A stretch of 25,276 nucleotides of DNA from a virus. How positions within the stretch are numbered: position 1 is the stretch's first letter; every line of letters begins with the position of its first letter. The notes under the pieces were generated by a model that was not told the DNA's origin, searched no databases, and saw nothing but the letters and a program-made list of their open reading frames with translations. Below, piece by piece: positions 6,980 to 12,534 of this stretch. The stretch is taken from the IMG/VR virus record IMGVR_UViG_3300032268_000690, positions 1 to 25,276 of that record. One strand, 5' to 3'. Made by a program: the position numbers and the translations under genes.

Positions 6980-7358
6980 TTGGGTTGACGATATGATCAG
7001 TGAGAAACACCGGCGCATTGCCGGGCTGCTGATTAAATCCCTACAAACCAATTACAACAGCTCAAGCAGGAAGATTAAGTCCAATGAGATCATTGTAAAG
7101 CTCCGGGCCCGTGGTGCCAGTATAGGAGATGCAGAGCTAAGAGAAATCATCGGATGGATCAGGAGGAACGATATGTGTGCGCCGGGGTTTATCCTTTCAG
7201 ATAATGGAGGCTACTGGTACAGTACCGATGAAAACGAAATGAAGAAAGTCTGGGAGAGTAATCATGGTAGGGCAATAGAGATCATGACAAATTTCCAGCC
7301 ACTACACAAAAGATTCAAGCATTTATTATCAAACCAAAATACACTTTTTCAATTATGA
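6972..7358 (+). CDS. winged-helix-like small protein ending in NQNTLFQL (128 aa)
   Basis: Residues ~25-90 have the pattern of a winged helix: KIKSNEIIVKLRARG, ASIGDAELREIIGWIRR as a recognition-type helix, and a wing with GFILSDNGGYWYS. A helical, basic segment follows, and then the C-terminus HLLSNQNTLFQL. NQNTLF (7332-7349) is identical in protein to the end of the gene at 2938 while four of six codons differ synonymously, so the peptide itself seems to be kept. QNTLF is a good sliding-clamp-binding pentapeptide. The gene overlaps the SNF2 helicase stop by eight bases and its own TGA overlaps the next ATG. A DNA-binding adapter that recruits the clamp or is recruited by it is my best guess; no family was recognised. 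Confidence 0.65.
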   Translation: MSNWVDDMISEKHRRIAGLLIKSLQTNYNSSSRKIKSNEIIVKLRARGASIGDAELREIIGWIRRNDMCAPGFILSDNGGYWYSTDENEMKKVWESNHGRAIEIMTNFQPLHKRFKHLLSNQNTLFQL

Positions 7359-7741
7359 ACCTCCAAACATTTAATGCGACCACAATGCCTAATGAGAGGC
7401 AGAGTAACACTTCTCCTAAAATTAGTATCACTCCAAAAGGCGTTTTTTCTTTAAACAGAAAAGCTTCAGAGCTTATTAAGTTATCTGAAAAAGATAAGGT
7501 TGGTATTTCTCAAGATGCCGATGATCCAGTTAACTGGTATGTCCATAAAGACGCAGAAGGCTTTAATCTCCGTTCATTAAATGAGGCAAATGGAAGCCTG
7601 GGATTTAACAATGTAAGTCTGAAAAATGCAATGTTTGAGGCAATGGAATTACAACCCGATAAGACAAAACAGTGCATCATCAGCAAACAATGCACCAAAG
7701 TTGGCAAGGTTGAACTCTGGCCGATAATTTTCATAGGATAA
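7355..7741 (+). CDS. hypothetical protein, possibly AbrB-like start (128 aa)
   Basis: Not securely recognised. After a polar, probably disordered start (~25 residues), the sequence reads ISITPKGVFSLNRKASELIKLSEKDKVGISQD. This recalls swapped-hairpin (AbrB/MraZ-like) or other small beta-rich DNA-binding domains. A mixed alpha/beta region with three Cys (CIISKQCTK pair near the end) and a hydrophobic WPIIFIG terminus follow. Translation is likely coupled to the upstream gene through an ATGA overlap, and the next gene follows after 17 bases. It could be a small regulator or structural partner in the replication cluster. Evidence for the gene is context and codon pattern; evidence for function is weak. 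Confidence 0.6.
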   Translation: MNLQTFNATTMPNERQSNTSPKISITPKGVFSLNRKASELIKLSEKDKVGISQDADDPVNWYVHKDAEGFNLRSLNEANGSLGFNNVSLKNAMFEAMELQPDKTKQCIISKQCTKVGKVELWPIIFIG

Positions 7742-7758
7742 AATTTACTTCAATAAGT

Positions 7759-8565
7759 ATGGCAAGGATTAGAGATATAAAACCTGAGTTTTGGGATGAT
7801 GAGAAAATGGCTGAAGTACCCATGTCAGGCAGGTTATTTTTTATAGGCATGTGGAACTTCGCTGATGATAACGGAGTAATCACAACCTCAATAAAATGGC
7901 TCAAAACAAAGATTTTTCCTTACGATACTATTCGTGACATAGAAGTGGAGTCATGGTTAGATTCCTTAGTAAAGAACCGGATGTTAATCCCTTTCAGCCA
8001 CGGCGAAAAAGGCTATTACGTTATCCGCAGCTTTCGTAGCCATCAAATCATCGACAAGCGTTGGTTAAAAGAGATAGTTCCCACACAAATTGTGGATGAA
8101 ATACTATCAAATACAAACCACAGCGAGACCACCACGAGACCACTATGTGACCACCACGATGGTATTGGTATTGGTATTGGTATTGGTATTGGTATTGGTA
8201 TTGGTATGGGAGATAATACGGCTGAAGCCGAATCGCCCTCTCCTAAAAAATCAAAAAAAGAAAAATCTATTGCCCATCATTTTCGTGACAGTATGTATTT
8301 CGACAAAAATTTATTTTCAGAAGCGCTTGTCAATACCCAATACGCTGAAGCTGATATAGATTTTTACTACGAATCGGCACTTAATTGGAGCGATTCAAAA
8401 ACTACAAATCGAAAAGCAAACTGGCTCGCCACCATTAAAAATTGGATGCTCAGGGATATTTCTGAGGGAAAATTCAAAACAAAAAATCAATCAAATGGAA
8501 AAAAGAATTGGGGAGCTCCTTCCAAGGCCACCAAAGAAGATAGTGCGTATGCCGCCGGACTTTGA
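7759..8565 (+). CDS. DnaD-like phage replication initiator (replisome organizer)
   Basis: The start MARIRDIKPEFWDDEKMAEV and the following ~110 residues, including FIGMWNFADDNGVI and the YVIRSFRSHQIID strand-helix, match the winged-helix N-terminal domain of phage replisome organizers. A low-complexity linker of seven Gly-Ile repeats plus Gly-Met-Gly follows, encoded by a hexanucleotide tandem repeat. The C-terminal helical domain (FYYESALNWSDSKTTNRKANWLATIKNWML) is of the kind that recruits helicase loaders. It probably binds the phage origin and brings in the DnaC-like ATPase encoded next, and through it the host replicative helicase. The origin may lie in or near this gene, but I see no clear iteron array. 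The next gene overlaps its end by up to 71 bases. Confidence 0.75.
   Translation: MARIRDIKPEFWDDEKMAEVPMSGRLFFIGMWNFADDNGVITTSIKWLKTKIFPYDTIRDIEVESWLDSLVKNRMLIPFSHGEKGYYVIRSFRSHQIIDKRWLKEIVPTQIVDEILSNTNHSETTTRPLCDHHDGIGIGIGIGIGIGIGMGDNTAEAESPSPKKSKKEKSIAHHFRDSMYFDKNLFSEALVNTQYAEADIDFYYESALNWSDSKTTNRKANWLATIKNWMLRDISEGKFKTKNQSNGKKNWGAPSKATKEDSAYAAGL
8161..8208 (+). repeat. (GGTATT)7 hexanucleotide microsatellite
   Basis: Seven perfect GGTATT units at 8161-8202 are followed by one imperfect unit (GGTATG, 8203-8208). In frame they encode (Gly-Ile)7-Gly-Met. Each unit adds or removes two residues without a frameshift, so the linker length between the two domains of the initiator may vary between phage genomes. 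Confidence 0.95.
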
Positions 8566-9295
8566 TGAAGTACAGCTCACAGAGGAGGAAACGGAATATG
8601 CTATCTGGGATGCCAGGTGCGACAAGTATTTCGACCTGAAAAAACAGCAGGAAATGGATCTGCAACGTAAAGCGATACAGGATGCCGGAAAACCGTTCAC
8701 AGCAAAACAGCTCGGTGAGTATATTCTTGAAATCAATCCGCATTTCAAAGTGGATGATAGCTGCAGGGATTTATTCCTCTTGCTTTGCCAGTATTTCACC
8801 AACGATCCAGACTTTGAAAAATCGGGCCATAAGCTGAGTAAAGGTTTATTGTTATCCGGCCCGGTAGGTGTGGGAAAGACTGAATTACTCAGGATTTTTC
8901 AGAAGAATAAACGCCAAAGCTATTACCTGACATCTGTTTTTGAAATTGAAAAGCATTGCCAGGAGCAGGGAGTTGAACGCTTCACAACTTTTACTGGTTT
9001 TGTGCCAGGCTGGGGAGGCAAGGAGAAGTATTTCTACCAGCCAAATATCGGATGGGCCTTTGATGATATCGGAAGGGAAAGTGTAGTTTTTGATTTTGGG
9101 AATAAATCAGATGTGGTAAGCAAGATTATTCAGGTGAGGTATCTGAACAAAGACAAGATCCCATTTAATTCCCTGCATCTTACAACCAACCTTACCCCGG
9201 ATGAAATTGAGAACCGATATGATTATGCAGTAAAGAGCAGGCTCAGGGAAATGTTTAATTATATCCAGATAAAAGGATTCGACAGGAGGAAATAG
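8495..9295 (+). CDS. DnaC/IstB-like AAA+ helicase loader
   Basis: A 266-aa AAA+ ATPase of the DnaC/DnaI type. An N-terminal helical region (about 1-110) would contact the helicase or the initiator. Then come Walker A GPVGVGKT (122-129), Walker B FDDIG (189-193), a sensor-1 segment LHLTTNL (Asn232), and a box VII/arginine-finger region AVKSRLREMF (Arg249 or Arg251). Such proteins load the DnaB-type helicase onto single-stranded DNA; no helicase gene is present, so the host helicase is the likely client. The annotated ATG overlaps the initiator gene by 71 bases. A later GTG (8543) or ATG (8549) would cut the overlap to about 20, and I cannot decide between them. Confidence 0.85.
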   Translation: MEKRIGELLPRPPKKIVRMPPDFDEVQLTEEETEYAIWDARCDKYFDLKKQQEMDLQRKAIQDAGKPFTAKQLGEYILEINPHFKVDDSCRDLFLLLCQYFTNDPDFEKSGHKLSKGLLLSGPVGVGKTELLRIFQKNKRQSYYLTSVFEIEKHCQEQGVERFTTFTGFVPGWGGKEKYFYQPNIGWAFDDIGRESVVFDFGNKSDVVSKIIQVRYLNKDKIPFNSLHLTTNLTPDEIENRYDYAVKSRLREMFNYIQIKGFDRRK

Positions 9296-9296
9296 T

Positions 9297-9548
9297 ATGA
9301 AAGCACGCCTGATCTTATCGCTGAATGGAGTTTATCTGACCGAAGTGGATGTGGAGCTGCCGGGTACCGATGAGAATTTATCATGGCAGGATAACATCAA
9401 AATCAGGGAATCTTATGTGCATCATGAGGCTGAGAAGATGAGGATCAGGCACCTGAATGCAATACTGAAATACAAGGGTGTTTACGAAATTTTTCTTGTC
9501 GCACCAAGCAAAATGAACCAGTATGAAGAAGCGATGGAGCTTAGATGA
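9297..9548 (+). CDS. hypothetical protein (83 aa)
   Basis: Not recognised. The product is small and soluble, with a beta-rich start (ARLILSLNGVYLTEVDVELPG) and a long charged helix (IKIRESYVHHEAEKMRIRHLNAILK) before a YEIFLVAPSKMNQYEEAMELR end. Its ATG sits one base after the DnaC-like stop and is preceded by AGGAGGA (9284-9290), the best Shine-Dalgarno match in the window, which fixes the start. The next gene overlaps it by 26 bases. The tight packing between the helicase loader and the nuclease places it in the replication operon. Confidence 0.65.
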   Translation: MKARLILSLNGVYLTEVDVELPGTDENLSWQDNIKIRESYVHHEAEKMRIRHLNAILKYKGVYEIFLVAPSKMNQYEEAMELR

Positions 9549-9963
9549 TGTGAAGCGGACTGGCTTAAAGTTTGATGGTGTAGCGACGGTTGTTGCGCCT
9601 ACAGTAAAAGTAAAATCGGTTAAAAAGGTACCGGCTGCCATCGGAGAAATGTGCAATATATTGCACGCCATCGGTATCGATTATGTTACTGAGCACCGGT
9701 TCCACGAGCTGAGAAAGTTCAGGTTTGATATTGCCATTCTGGATATGAAAGTTGGCATTGAGTACGAGGGATTGATAAGCGAAAAAAGCCGGCACACAAC
9801 AATTGAAGGATTCAGTATGGATTGCATCAAGTATAATCTGGCGCAGCTCAACGGGTGGAAGGTGCTTCGCTACACGGCTAAGAATTACACGGATTTTAGA
9901 AACGATATACACACAATTATAAATCATGACAGAGTTAAAAAAACTGAAGAAGGAGCTATCTAA
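9523..9963 (+). CDS. PD-(D/E)XK endonuclease, DUF559/Vsr-like
   Basis: The 146-aa protein carries the pattern of small phage nucleases related to DUF559/Vsr: TEHRFHE (Glu57), KFRFDIAI (Asp69), VGIEYEG (Glu80, Glu82), then SRHTTIEGFSMDCIKYN (His91, Asp100, Lys103) and NGWKVLRYT. The order E...FD...E-x-E...RHT...D..KYN...GW is that of the PD-(D/E)XK fold. In phages such enzymes sit in the place otherwise taken by RusA-type resolvases, so Holliday-junction or branched-DNA cleavage, or nicking, is a reasonable guess. The MKKRWSLDDV start is typical for this type; it overlaps the previous gene by 26 bases. The fold is fairly sure, the substrate inferred. Confidence 0.75.
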   Translation: MKKRWSLDDVKRTGLKFDGVATVVAPTVKVKSVKKVPAAIGEMCNILHAIGIDYVTEHRFHELRKFRFDIAILDMKVGIEYEGLISEKSRHTTIEGFSMDCIKYNLAQLNGWKVLRYTAKNYTDFRNDIHTIINHDRVKKTEEGAI

Positions 9964-10108
9964 GCTAAAAAATTACAGGGCTCATTTACCAAGGCTAATT
10001 GATTGCAGCGAAGTCAATGGAGACCGATGCTTTACAATCGAAGACTTAATTGAGGTAGAAAAGCAAATTGAAAAACTTCAAAAACAAACAAACAACTTCA
10101 AACACTAA
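9926..10108 (+). CDS. small coiled-coil protein (60 aa)
   Basis: The 60-residue product is highly charged and consists of two helical stretches, TELKKLKKELSKLKNYRAH and EDLIEVEKQIEKLQKQ, around a short Cys-containing centre (IDCSEVNGDRCF). Heptad spacing of Leu/Ile suggests an antiparallel coiled coil or dimer. Its ATG lies inside the end of the nuclease gene (38-base overlap) and is the only good start. No catalytic motif. It may be a small DNA- or protein-binding accessory factor. I am moderately confident that it is translated. Confidence 0.55.
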   Translation: MTELKKLKKELSKLKNYRAHLPRLIDCSEVNGDRCFTIEDLIEVEKQIEKLQKQTNNFKH

Positions 10109-10118
10109 ATCATTTAAC

Positions 10119-10475
10119 ATGAAAAAACTTATTCCTTTCACTTTAGAAAGATGGAAACAAGGTAACTGCACACCTAAAACGGCAGACGGGAGAGAAGTAA
10201 AAGATTTGGTATATCAGCCAAGCCAAATTGCTATTGCTGATTATGTTTTTTGTGGAATATTAGAAGGGTATAGGCAAACATGGCAATCAAATGGTGTTTT
10301 TTGTAAAACTAAAACTGGCATAAATTTTAACCTCATGCTCGAAGTGGATTGTGAAGTTGTGTATGTGAGTTTGTTTAGATATGAAGATGGGACTATATCT
10401 TCAATGCTACATCTTATCTCAGGATCATGGGAAAAGAGCCATAGTTTCATCAAAGAAATAAAAGTAGAGTTATGA
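10119..10475 (+). CDS. hypothetical phage protein (118 aa)
   Basis: I chose the ATG at 10119 (MKKLIPFTLERWKQGN) over an in-frame ATG at 10068, because the upstream part overlaps the preceding gene and is polar low-complexity, whereas 10119 follows an AT-rich leader. The pattern of F-x-L-E-R-W-K-Q-G at the start, TADGREVKDLVY and a later strand-rich half with RYEDGTISS is of a type I associate with small beta-rich proteins common in Bacteroidota phages, of unknown function. Its stop overlaps the start of the YopX-like pseudogene (ATGA), so the two once formed a coupled pair. Confidence 0.6.
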   Translation: MKKLIPFTLERWKQGNCTPKTADGREVKDLVYQPSQIAIADYVFCGILEGYRQTWQSNGVFCKTKTGINFNLMLEVDCEVVYVSLFRYEDGTISSMLHLISGSWEKSHSFIKEIKVEL

Positions 10476-10825
10476 ACATAGAGATAAAATTTAGGGCATT
10501 CCACAAAGATTTCGGGTAAATGGTTTACACTAAAGGAGGTTGCATCTTTGAAAAAAGGGAATTTTCCCCATTTGTTTTTGAGGTAGGGTTTAGTCATTAT
10601 CCAGAAATCTAATGGGATATCATGCAATACACCGGACTAAAAGACAAGAACGGAAAGGAGATTTATTAAGGGGATATTGTTGATTATGGAAACAACAGAT
10701 TTATGCCTGTTGAATTTATTAATGGCACATTCTGTATCTGTAAAAACACTGCTATGTCAACACTTATGACGTTATATTCAGTAATCGGTAACATTTACGA
10801 AAACCCTGAATTATTAAAACCATGA
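10472..10825 (+). pseudogene. YopX-family protein, broken by three in-frame TAA codons
   Basis: Read as one frame, these 118 codons encode a recognisable YopX-type protein. The start is MNIEIKFRAFHKDFG, and the hallmark block MQYTGLKDKNGKEIY-x-GDIVDYG and the usual end VIGNIYENPELL are present. The frame is interrupted three times, always by TAA: 10517-10519 (where Lys or Glu is usual before MVY), 10610-10612, and 10667-10669 (in the place of the Glu of EIYEGDIV). There is no frameshift over the whole length. YopX proteins are common in phages of Gram-positive and Bacteroidota hosts and their function is poorly known. The ATGA overlap with the upstream gene is preserved. I read it as a recently decayed gene; recoding is considered under findings. 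Confidence 0.8.
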
Positions 10826-10881
10826 TACTATTCATCCTTTCAACATTCGCCCTGGTGATGCTCAAATTAACCAACTTGTAA
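10822..10881 (+). CDS. possible hydrophobic micro-ORF (19 aa)
   Basis: The ATG overlaps the TGA of the YopX-like frame (ATGA) and opens a 19-codon frame, MILFILSTFALVMLKLTNL, that is almost entirely hydrophobic and would span a membrane once. Its stop codon lies within an inverted repeat. It could be a membrane microprotein, a leader peptide, or the chance remainder of a lost gene. Nothing but the overlap and the hydrophobicity supports it. Confidence 0.25.
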   Translation: MILFILSTFALVMLKLTNL

Positions 10882-10897
10882 AAATGCTTTACAAGTT
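10873..10897. promoter_or_regulatory. 10-bp inverted repeat, operator- or hairpin-like
   Basis: AACTTGTAAA (10873-10882) and TTTACAAGTT (10888-10897) are exact reverse complements separated by AATGC. As DNA this could be an operator for a dimeric regulator; as RNA it is a 10-bp hairpin, but no U-tract follows. It lies in the otherwise empty stretch between the YopX-like pseudogene and the gene at 11017. Between 10898 and 10983 I see only AT-rich sequence. Confidence 0.5.
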
Positions 10898-10983
10898 AGA
10901 AGAATAATCATCTGGAACTGTTGTAAAGAATTATTTTTTATAGTGAATTTATCAGGTTGAACCCGACTACTGTACTATGATTC

Positions 10984-11006
10984 CCCAACCGATTATTAAC
11001 TTTTAA
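10984..11006 (+). repeat. leader repeat, copy A (short)
   Basis: This 23-base segment matches the first 23 bases of the two longer repeats at 11208 and 11555 with one mismatch (C for A at the seventh base). It ends ten bases before the ATG at 11017. All three copies lie shortly upstream of a small gene. Confidence 0.85.
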
Positions 11007-11016
11007 AAATTGAAAC

Positions 11017-11199
11017 ATGGATAAAAAAACATTGAAGGATTTAATTCAAGAAATGGAACATAGGGTATTTTCTTTTATTTGTCATCGTGATTTTTACACT
11101 AAAGAATGTGATTTATATTATTATTGGGATGGTAAGCGTTCCGAAGCAGCTTTCATGGTTGAGAAATTGACAGCAATTTTACAAGGTGAAAGCCAGTAA
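11017..11199 (+). CDS. hypothetical small protein of the accessory region (60 aa)
   Basis: Not recognised. The protein begins with a charged helix (DKKTLKDLIQEMEHRVFSFI) and has an aromatic, Cys-containing centre (CHRDFYTKECDLYYYWDGKR) and a C-terminal helix (SEAAFMVEKLTAIL). No membrane segment. Two Cys and one adjacent His could in principle bind metal, but the spacing is not a known finger. The ATG follows copy A of the leader repeat after ten bases. Because the third repeat copy heads an Acb2/Tad1-like anti-defence gene, this protein is a candidate for a related accessory role; that is inference from layout only. Confidence 0.55.
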   Translation: MDKKTLKDLIQEMEHRVFSFICHRDFYTKECDLYYYWDGKRSEAAFMVEKLTAILQGESQ

Positions 11200-11207
11200 T
11201 CACCACC

Positions 11208-11259
11208 CCCAACAGATTATTAACTTTTAACAGCCTTGAGCGGCTTTGTAAAACTCACA
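11208..11259 (+). repeat. leader repeat, copy B (52 bp)
   Basis: This segment is identical over 52 bases to 11555-11606. It contains TTATTAACTTTTAA, then AGCC-TTGAGC-GGCT, which can form a short stem, then TTTGTAAAACTCACA. It ends ten bases before the ATG at 11269. It may be a shared promoter/leader or the trace of cassette duplication. Confidence 0.95.
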
Positions 11260-11268
11260 ACAATTAAT

Positions 11269-11490
11269 ATGGCAAAGACAATAAGAGCCAAATTTAACGT
11301 AGCCGAGATTGCCAAATATGGTAACGGTGGCGGAACTAAAGTAACGCTAATGCCTGTAATGGGTAATAGCGAAGAGAACAAAGCCTTTTGGCAATATACG
11401 CCAAGCGGTAAAATCGAATTGCACATTTCAAATCCAGAAGCGGAGTTTGAATTTGGCGAGTATTACATTGATTTTACAAAGGCAGAGTAA
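11269..11490 (+). CDS. conserved small phage protein of unknown function (73 aa)
   Basis: I start at ATG 11269 (MAKTIRAKFNVAEIAKYG); a longer reading from a TTG at 11236 would begin inside the leader repeat. The product has the pattern of a small beta-rich protein seen in many phages: a basic first strand (RAKFNV), TKVTLMPVM, SEENKAFWQYTPSGKIELHISNP, and an acidic end with FGEYYIDFTKAE. The family is known to me as widespread but without a function. It is soluble and has no catalytic signature. The gene stands alone between the two long repeat copies, like a cassette, followed by a long hairpin. Confidence 0.75.
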   Translation: MAKTIRAKFNVAEIAKYGNGGGTKVTLMPVMGNSEENKAFWQYTPSGKIELHISNPEAEFEFGEYYIDFTKAE

Positions 11491-11501
11491 TTTATTGGGT
11501 A

Positions 11502-11531
11502 GTAGGATGCTCTTTTCGGAGGGTGTCCTAC
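11502..11531 (+). other. 13-bp GU-rich hairpin with TTCG loop
   Basis: GTAGGATGCTCTT (11502-11514) pairs with GAGGGTGTCCTAC (11519-11531) around TTCG. Thirteen consecutive pairs form if G-U pairs are allowed; four of them are wobble pairs, which points to an RNA rather than a DNA element. No T-tract follows. It sits between the 73-aa gene and the third leader repeat and could be a stability element, a processing site or a degenerate terminator. Confidence 0.6.
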
Positions 11532-11554
11532 GCTTGCCGCTAACACGCTGCTCT

Positions 11555-11606
11555 CCCAACAGATTATTAACTTTTAACAGCCTTGAGCGGCTTTGTAAAA
11601 CTCACA
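11555..11606 (+). repeat. leader repeat, copy C (52 bp)
   Basis: Exact copy of 11208-11259, 347 bases downstream. It ends eight bases before the ATG of the Acb2/Tad1-like gene. Recombination between copies B and C would remove precisely one gene plus its hairpin. Confidence 0.95.
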
Positions 11607-11614
11607 TAAATTTT

Positions 11615-11863
11615 ATGGAACAGATTGAAAAATTAGTAACTCTTGGAGAAGGCCGTGTAAGGGTAAACGAAAACCCATCAGAAAGCGATTATGTAAATGA
11701 CATCAAAGTCGCTGCTGCTGCATTGATTGACCTTATTGATGGTGCAGCAGGAAATCCTAAATGGACTGATTATGAACTGACAGAATGGTTAACGCTAAAA
11801 GACTTGGCAATGATCGCTGCTGAACAATCAGCAATGTGGGCTGTAAAAGCGGCTACTTGTTAA
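11615..11863 (+). CDS. Acb2/Tad1-like cyclic nucleotide sponge (anti-CBASS/anti-Thoeris)
   Basis: The 82-aa protein has the layout I know from the Acb2/Tad1 hairpin family: LGEGRVRVNENPSES near the start (the family has G-x-x-R-V-R-V-x-F-N-P-S), then DIKVAAAALIDLID, a short acidic turn, and the closing helix AEQSAMWAVKAATC (family pattern E-x-A-M-W-A-V-K-A-A-T). Known members form small helical oligomers that bind cyclic nucleotides or gcADPR signals and so silence CBASS or Thoeris defence. One difference is Glu in place of the usual Phe in the FNPS box. I start at ATG 11615, just after leader repeat C; an upstream in-frame ATG at 11447 lies inside the previous gene. Family recognised from memory of the pattern. 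Confidence 0.7.
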   Translation: MEQIEKLVTLGEGRVRVNENPSESDYVNDIKVAAAALIDLIDGAAGNPKWTDYELTEWLTLKDLAMIAAEQSAMWAVKAATC

Positions 11864-11983
11864 CTACCATCTTGCTTTAACCTTACGAATGTCAACTGGA
11901 ACTTTGAGACCAACGGATTCTTTGATGAAAATAAATGGGCTAAAAATTTAAATTTTTAATTATTCAATAGTAATAAATTTTAT

Positions 11984-11991
11984 TACATTTG
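11984..11991 (+). promoter_or_regulatory. Bacteroidota-type -7 box (TACATTTG) of the late operon
   Basis: TACATTTG fits the TAnnTTTG consensus of the main sigma factor in Bacteroidota. It lies in an AT-rich region (11941-11997) and six bases before the ATG of the small terminase gene, so transcription would start at or next to the start codon. A clear -33 TTG box at the expected distance is not visible. The rest of 11864-11997 shows no gene. Confidence 0.5.
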
Positions 11992-11997
11992 TGAATA

Positions 11998-12534
11998 ATG
12001 GCATCATCAAAAACAGCGAAGACCGTTAAAGTGGTTGAGGAAATCATTCTTTACATAGAAAAAGGATTGACTTACAATAAAACCATGAGAAAGATTGTCA
12101 GTAAGTATCAGTTTACCGACAGAACTTTTTGCCGCCATTGGAAAAATGCCTTTGAAATCCACACTCAGCGACAGTCTGAAAGAAAAGCATTACTGACAGA
12201 AACGGAAGTGGAAACACGTAAATATCACATCATTTCAGCCGCTGAACGCAAAGAATACCTCACCAAAATGATACTTGGAGAGATTGAAATTACTTTGAAA
12301 AGACCATTTTGGAATCCTGAACAAAAGAAAATGCAAATGATACCGGTTACTAATCCAGCGGATGAAAAGACCAGGATATCTGCAATAGCTGAACTCAACA
12401 GGATGGAGGGAGACTACGCTCCTACTAAGGTGGCTAATACAGATAAGGATGGCAACGATGTGCAGCCGCCATTAAGTCCAAAACAATACGAGGAATTGAT
12501 AAGAGCAGTTAATAATAGCGGAGGTAAATCGTGA
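11998..12534 (+). CDS. terminase small subunit
   Basis: The 178-aa protein has an N-terminal helix-turn-helix-like region (about 10-55: VVEEIILYIEKGLTYNKTMRKIV...FTDRTFCRHWKNAF), a charged helical middle and a polar C-terminal tail. This is the usual make-up of a phage small terminase that binds the packaging site and forms a ring. The sequence is diverged, so the call rests on this architecture plus the gene's place directly before the large terminase, whose GTG start overlaps its stop by four bases. A TAnnTTTG promoter box six bases upstream marks it as first gene of the late operon. Confidence 0.8.
   Translation: MASSKTAKTVKVVEEIILYIEKGLTYNKTMRKIVSKYQFTDRTFCRHWKNAFEIHTQRQSERKALLTETEVETRKYHIISAAERKEYLTKMILGEIEITLKRPFWNPEQKKMQMIPVTNPADEKTRISAIAELNRMEGDYAPTKVANTDKDGNDVQPPLSPKQYEELIRAVNNSGGKS

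Noticed and set aside
8090-8359. An 89-aa frame with a Val-Leu repeat
   Set aside because: It is the shifted reading of the GGTATT microsatellite inside the DnaD-like gene, with no context of its own.
10472-10825. Genome-wide TAA recoding as explanation of the YopX frame
   Set aside because: TAA closes many of the well-formed genes here, including large terminase, portal, major capsid and major tail, and no other long gene contains in-frame TAA. The only tRNA has anticodon CAT.
11208-11606. CRISPR array or integron attC sites
   Set aside because: Only two full repeats 347 bases apart with genes between them, and no R/L box pattern or integrase; they do not fit either system.
11447-11614. 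Longer start for the Acb2/Tad1-like gene
   Set aside because: The extension crosses the end of the previous gene, the GU hairpin and the leader repeat, and the family begins at the later ATG.
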